Shown: in pieces, positions 6,095 to 7,599 of the stretch
How the letters are laid out: each line of letters starts with the position of its first letter
How positions within the stretch are numbered: the stretch's first letter is position 1
Source of the DNA: Rhodospirillales bacterium
GTDB taxonomy: Bacteria; Pseudomonadota; Alphaproteobacteria; Rhodospirillales; JADHTD01
Reading direction: 5' to 3'
Assembly: GCA_016776525.1 (NCBI GenBank)
Contig: JADHTD010000120.1
Coordinates: 1-7,599 of the forward strand
DNA: 7,599 bases
The notes under the pieces: model-generated
What the model was told of the DNA's origin: nothing
Database searches by the model: none
The model's input: the letters and a program-made list of their open reading frames with translations, nothing else
Position numbers and translations under genes: made by a program

Positions 6095-7599
6095 GTGGAC
6101 ACATTTCTGCAAGCCCTGCGCAGCTTGGGGCCGCTCCGGCTTTCCGTGATCGGCGTTGTCATCATCGGCCTGATCGGCTTCTTTATCTATCTGGTCACAC
6201 GGCTGTCGACGCCGCAGATGGCCTTGCTTTATTCAAACATGGAACCGTCCGATACGACTCGCATCGCGCAACAACTGGATGCGTCCAACACACCCTATGA
6301 AATCCGGGTCAACGGCACTCAGGTTTACGTTCCCGCCGACCGGGTTGAAACGCTGCGCCTGACCACGGCCGAACAGGGCCTGACCGGCGGCGCCCTGCCG
6401 GGTTATGAAATCTTCGACGATGCGGATGCCCTGGGATCGACTAATTTTATTCAGAACGTCAATCTGGTTCGCGCCTTGGAAGGCGAATTGGCCCGCACCA
6501 TCCGGTCCATCGAAAGCGTCAAATCAGCCCGTGTCCACCTCGTCATGCCCAAGCGGGAACTGTTCAGCCGCGAGAAACAGCAACCCACTGCCTCCGTAAT
6601 CCTGAAAATGAAGGGCGCCAACCGCCTCGATAAAAACCAAATAGCCGCCGTCCAGCAATTGATTGCTACGGCGGTACCGGGACTATCCCCCAACCATATT
6701 TCCGTGGTCGACGACCGCGGCACCCTGTTAGCCCGGGGTTTTGAAGAAGAAGGCGCCGCCGGCAGCGCTTCAACTAAAATCGAAGAAAAGCGCCGGGCCT
6801 TTGAGCTCCGGACGGTTAAGACCATCGAGGAACTGCTTGAAAAGACCGTCGGTTTCGGCAGGGTCCGCGCCGAAGTCACCGCCGAGATGGATTTCGACCG
6901 CATCGTTACCAACGAAGTCTCCTTTGACCCGGACGGCCAGGTCGTTCGTTCCACTCAATCCATTGAAGAGACCGCCTCGTCGCGCGAAGCCGAAGGCACG
7001 CCGCCGGTTTCAGTGGCCACCAACCTGCCGGACGCCCAGTCCGCAGGCGGCGAAAACGCCGGCAGCACCGCCGCCGAAAGCCGCACAGAGGAAACGGTCA
7101 ATTTCGAAATCACCAAGAAAGAGACCAACCACGTCCGCGAAGCCGGCGTCGTCAAACGGCTTTCCGTCGCCGTCCTTATCGACGGCAATTACACGACGAA
7201 TGAAGGCGGAGAAAGAACCTACCAGCCGCGCGCCGAAGCGGAAATGGAGCTTCTTGCCACCCTGGTCCGCGGCGCCATCGGCTTTAACGCCGACCGGGGC
7301 GATACCGTTGAAGTGATCAACATGCAATTTGCCGAGATTGAGACCGAAAAGGAAGAGGCCTTCGAACTGTTCTTCGGGCTCAACAAAAAAGACCTGTTGC
7401 GGATGGCTGAAATCCTTGTGTTGAGCATTGTCGCCATTCTGGTCATCTTGTTGGTCGTCCGGCCGCTGGTTACCCGAGCCTTGGAAGCCATGCCGGCCGC
7501 CGTTGCCGCCATGCCTGAGGCGCTCCTTGCCGAACAGGCCCAGGCCGCGATTACCGGTCCCGGCGGCGTTCCGGTGCCCAGCGACGGGGCACCAGCAGA
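6095..7599 (+). CDS. fliF: Flagellar MS-ring protein FliF (3' partial)
   Basis: Inner-membrane protein that forms the MS ring, the assembly base of the basal body and the anchor for the FliG rotor switch. 501 codons are visible. Domains: a first membrane helix at residues about 16-34 (LSVIGVVIIGLIGFFIYLV), the YscJ/FliF ring-building region at about 40-215 with LPGYEIFDD...LGSTNFIQNVNLVRALEGEL (about 103-131), and the FliF C-terminal periplasmic domain at about 225-430. That domain contains a variable acidic/Ser-rich insertion at about 289-345 and ends in GFNADRGDTVEVINM. A second helix spans about 437-457 (MAEILVLSIVAILVILLVV). The cytosolic tail that binds FliG is cut by the window edge; from a usual length near 550 residues about 50 are missing. 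The start is GTG at 6095: an in-frame TAA at 6089-6091 excludes anything earlier, and GAGGG (6082-6086) lies 8 bases upstream. Confidence 0.96.
   Translation, partial: MDTFLQALRSLGPLRLSVIGVVIIGLIGFFIYLVTRLSTPQMALLYSNMEPSDTTRIAQQLDASNTPYEIRVNGTQVYVPADRVETLRLTTAEQGLTGGALPGYEIFDDADALGSTNFIQNVNLVRALEGELARTIRSIESVKSARVHLVMPKRELFSREKQQPTASVILKMKGANRLDKNQIAAVQQLIATAVPGLSPNHISVVDDRGTLLARGFEEEGAAGSASTKIEEKRRAFELRTVKTIEELLEKTVGFGRVRAEVTAEMDFDRIVTNEVSFDPDGQVVRSTQSIEETASSREAEGTPPVSVATNLPDAQSAGGENAGSTAAESRTEETVNFEITKKETNHVREAGVVKRLSVAVLIDGNYTTNEGGERTYQPRAEAEMELLATLVRGAIGFNADRGDTVEVINMQFAEIETEKEEAFELFFGLNKKDLLRMAEILVLSIVAILVILLVVRPLVTRALEAMPAAVAAMPEALLAEQAQAAITGPGGVPVPSDGAPA

Noticed and set aside
6058..6300. 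An ATG-started 80-codon frame overlapping the start of fliF
   Set aside because: It overlaps the first 206 bases of fliF in another frame, has no recognisable protein features, and the fliF frame carries clear family motifs and its own ribosome-binding site.
1..7599. CRISPR array, tRNA, rRNA, insertion sequence or prophage attachment site
   Set aside because: No regularly spaced repeats, transposase-like frames, terminal inverted repeats or tRNA-like structure were seen on either strand.

Overview
The window is a flagellar gene cluster from an alphaproteobacterium. The clearest taxonomic marker is a full-length SciP/DUF1153 protein, a family I know only from Alphaproteobacteria, where it tunes the cell-cycle and motility regulator CtrA. 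TTAA-based CtrA-like motifs lie in the intergenic regions. Base composition is moderately GC-rich. Genus cannot be decided from the sequence; a Rhodospirillales-like or related lineage is a guess.

Layout. Positions 2-1600 (+) carry the flagellar hook protein FlgE, missing only its extreme N-terminus at the window edge, followed by a strong hairpin terminator (1633-1670). Positions 1704-5402 (-) carry one very large convergent gene (1232 aa). It encodes an N-terminal TPR block, a GT-B glycosyltransferase-like domain, a lysine-rich hinge, a second longer TPR block and a C-terminal PAPS-dependent sulfotransferase domain. A 103-base divergent intergenic region with CtrA-like motifs separates it from sciP (5506-5826, +). 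A further 268 bases hold hairpins, a GGCAA-N3-TTGCC dyad, a GTTAAC site and a second copy of an 11-base TTAACC-containing motif. They lead into fliF (GTG start at 6095, +), the MS-ring protein, which runs off the right edge just after its second membrane helix.

How the genes may work together. FliF begins basal-body assembly, and FlgE builds the hook later in the hierarchy. SciP is known in Caulobacter to repress CtrA-activated genes, including flagellar ones, so it is a plausible regulator of its neighbours. The large TPR/glycosyltransferase-like/sulfotransferase protein is the unusual item. Its place between hook and MS-ring genes suggests, but does not prove, a role in modifying a flagellar protein or a surface glycan. 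The sulfotransferase nucleotide-binding segment resembles that of tyrosylprotein sulfotransferases, so protein tyrosine sulfation is one testable possibility.
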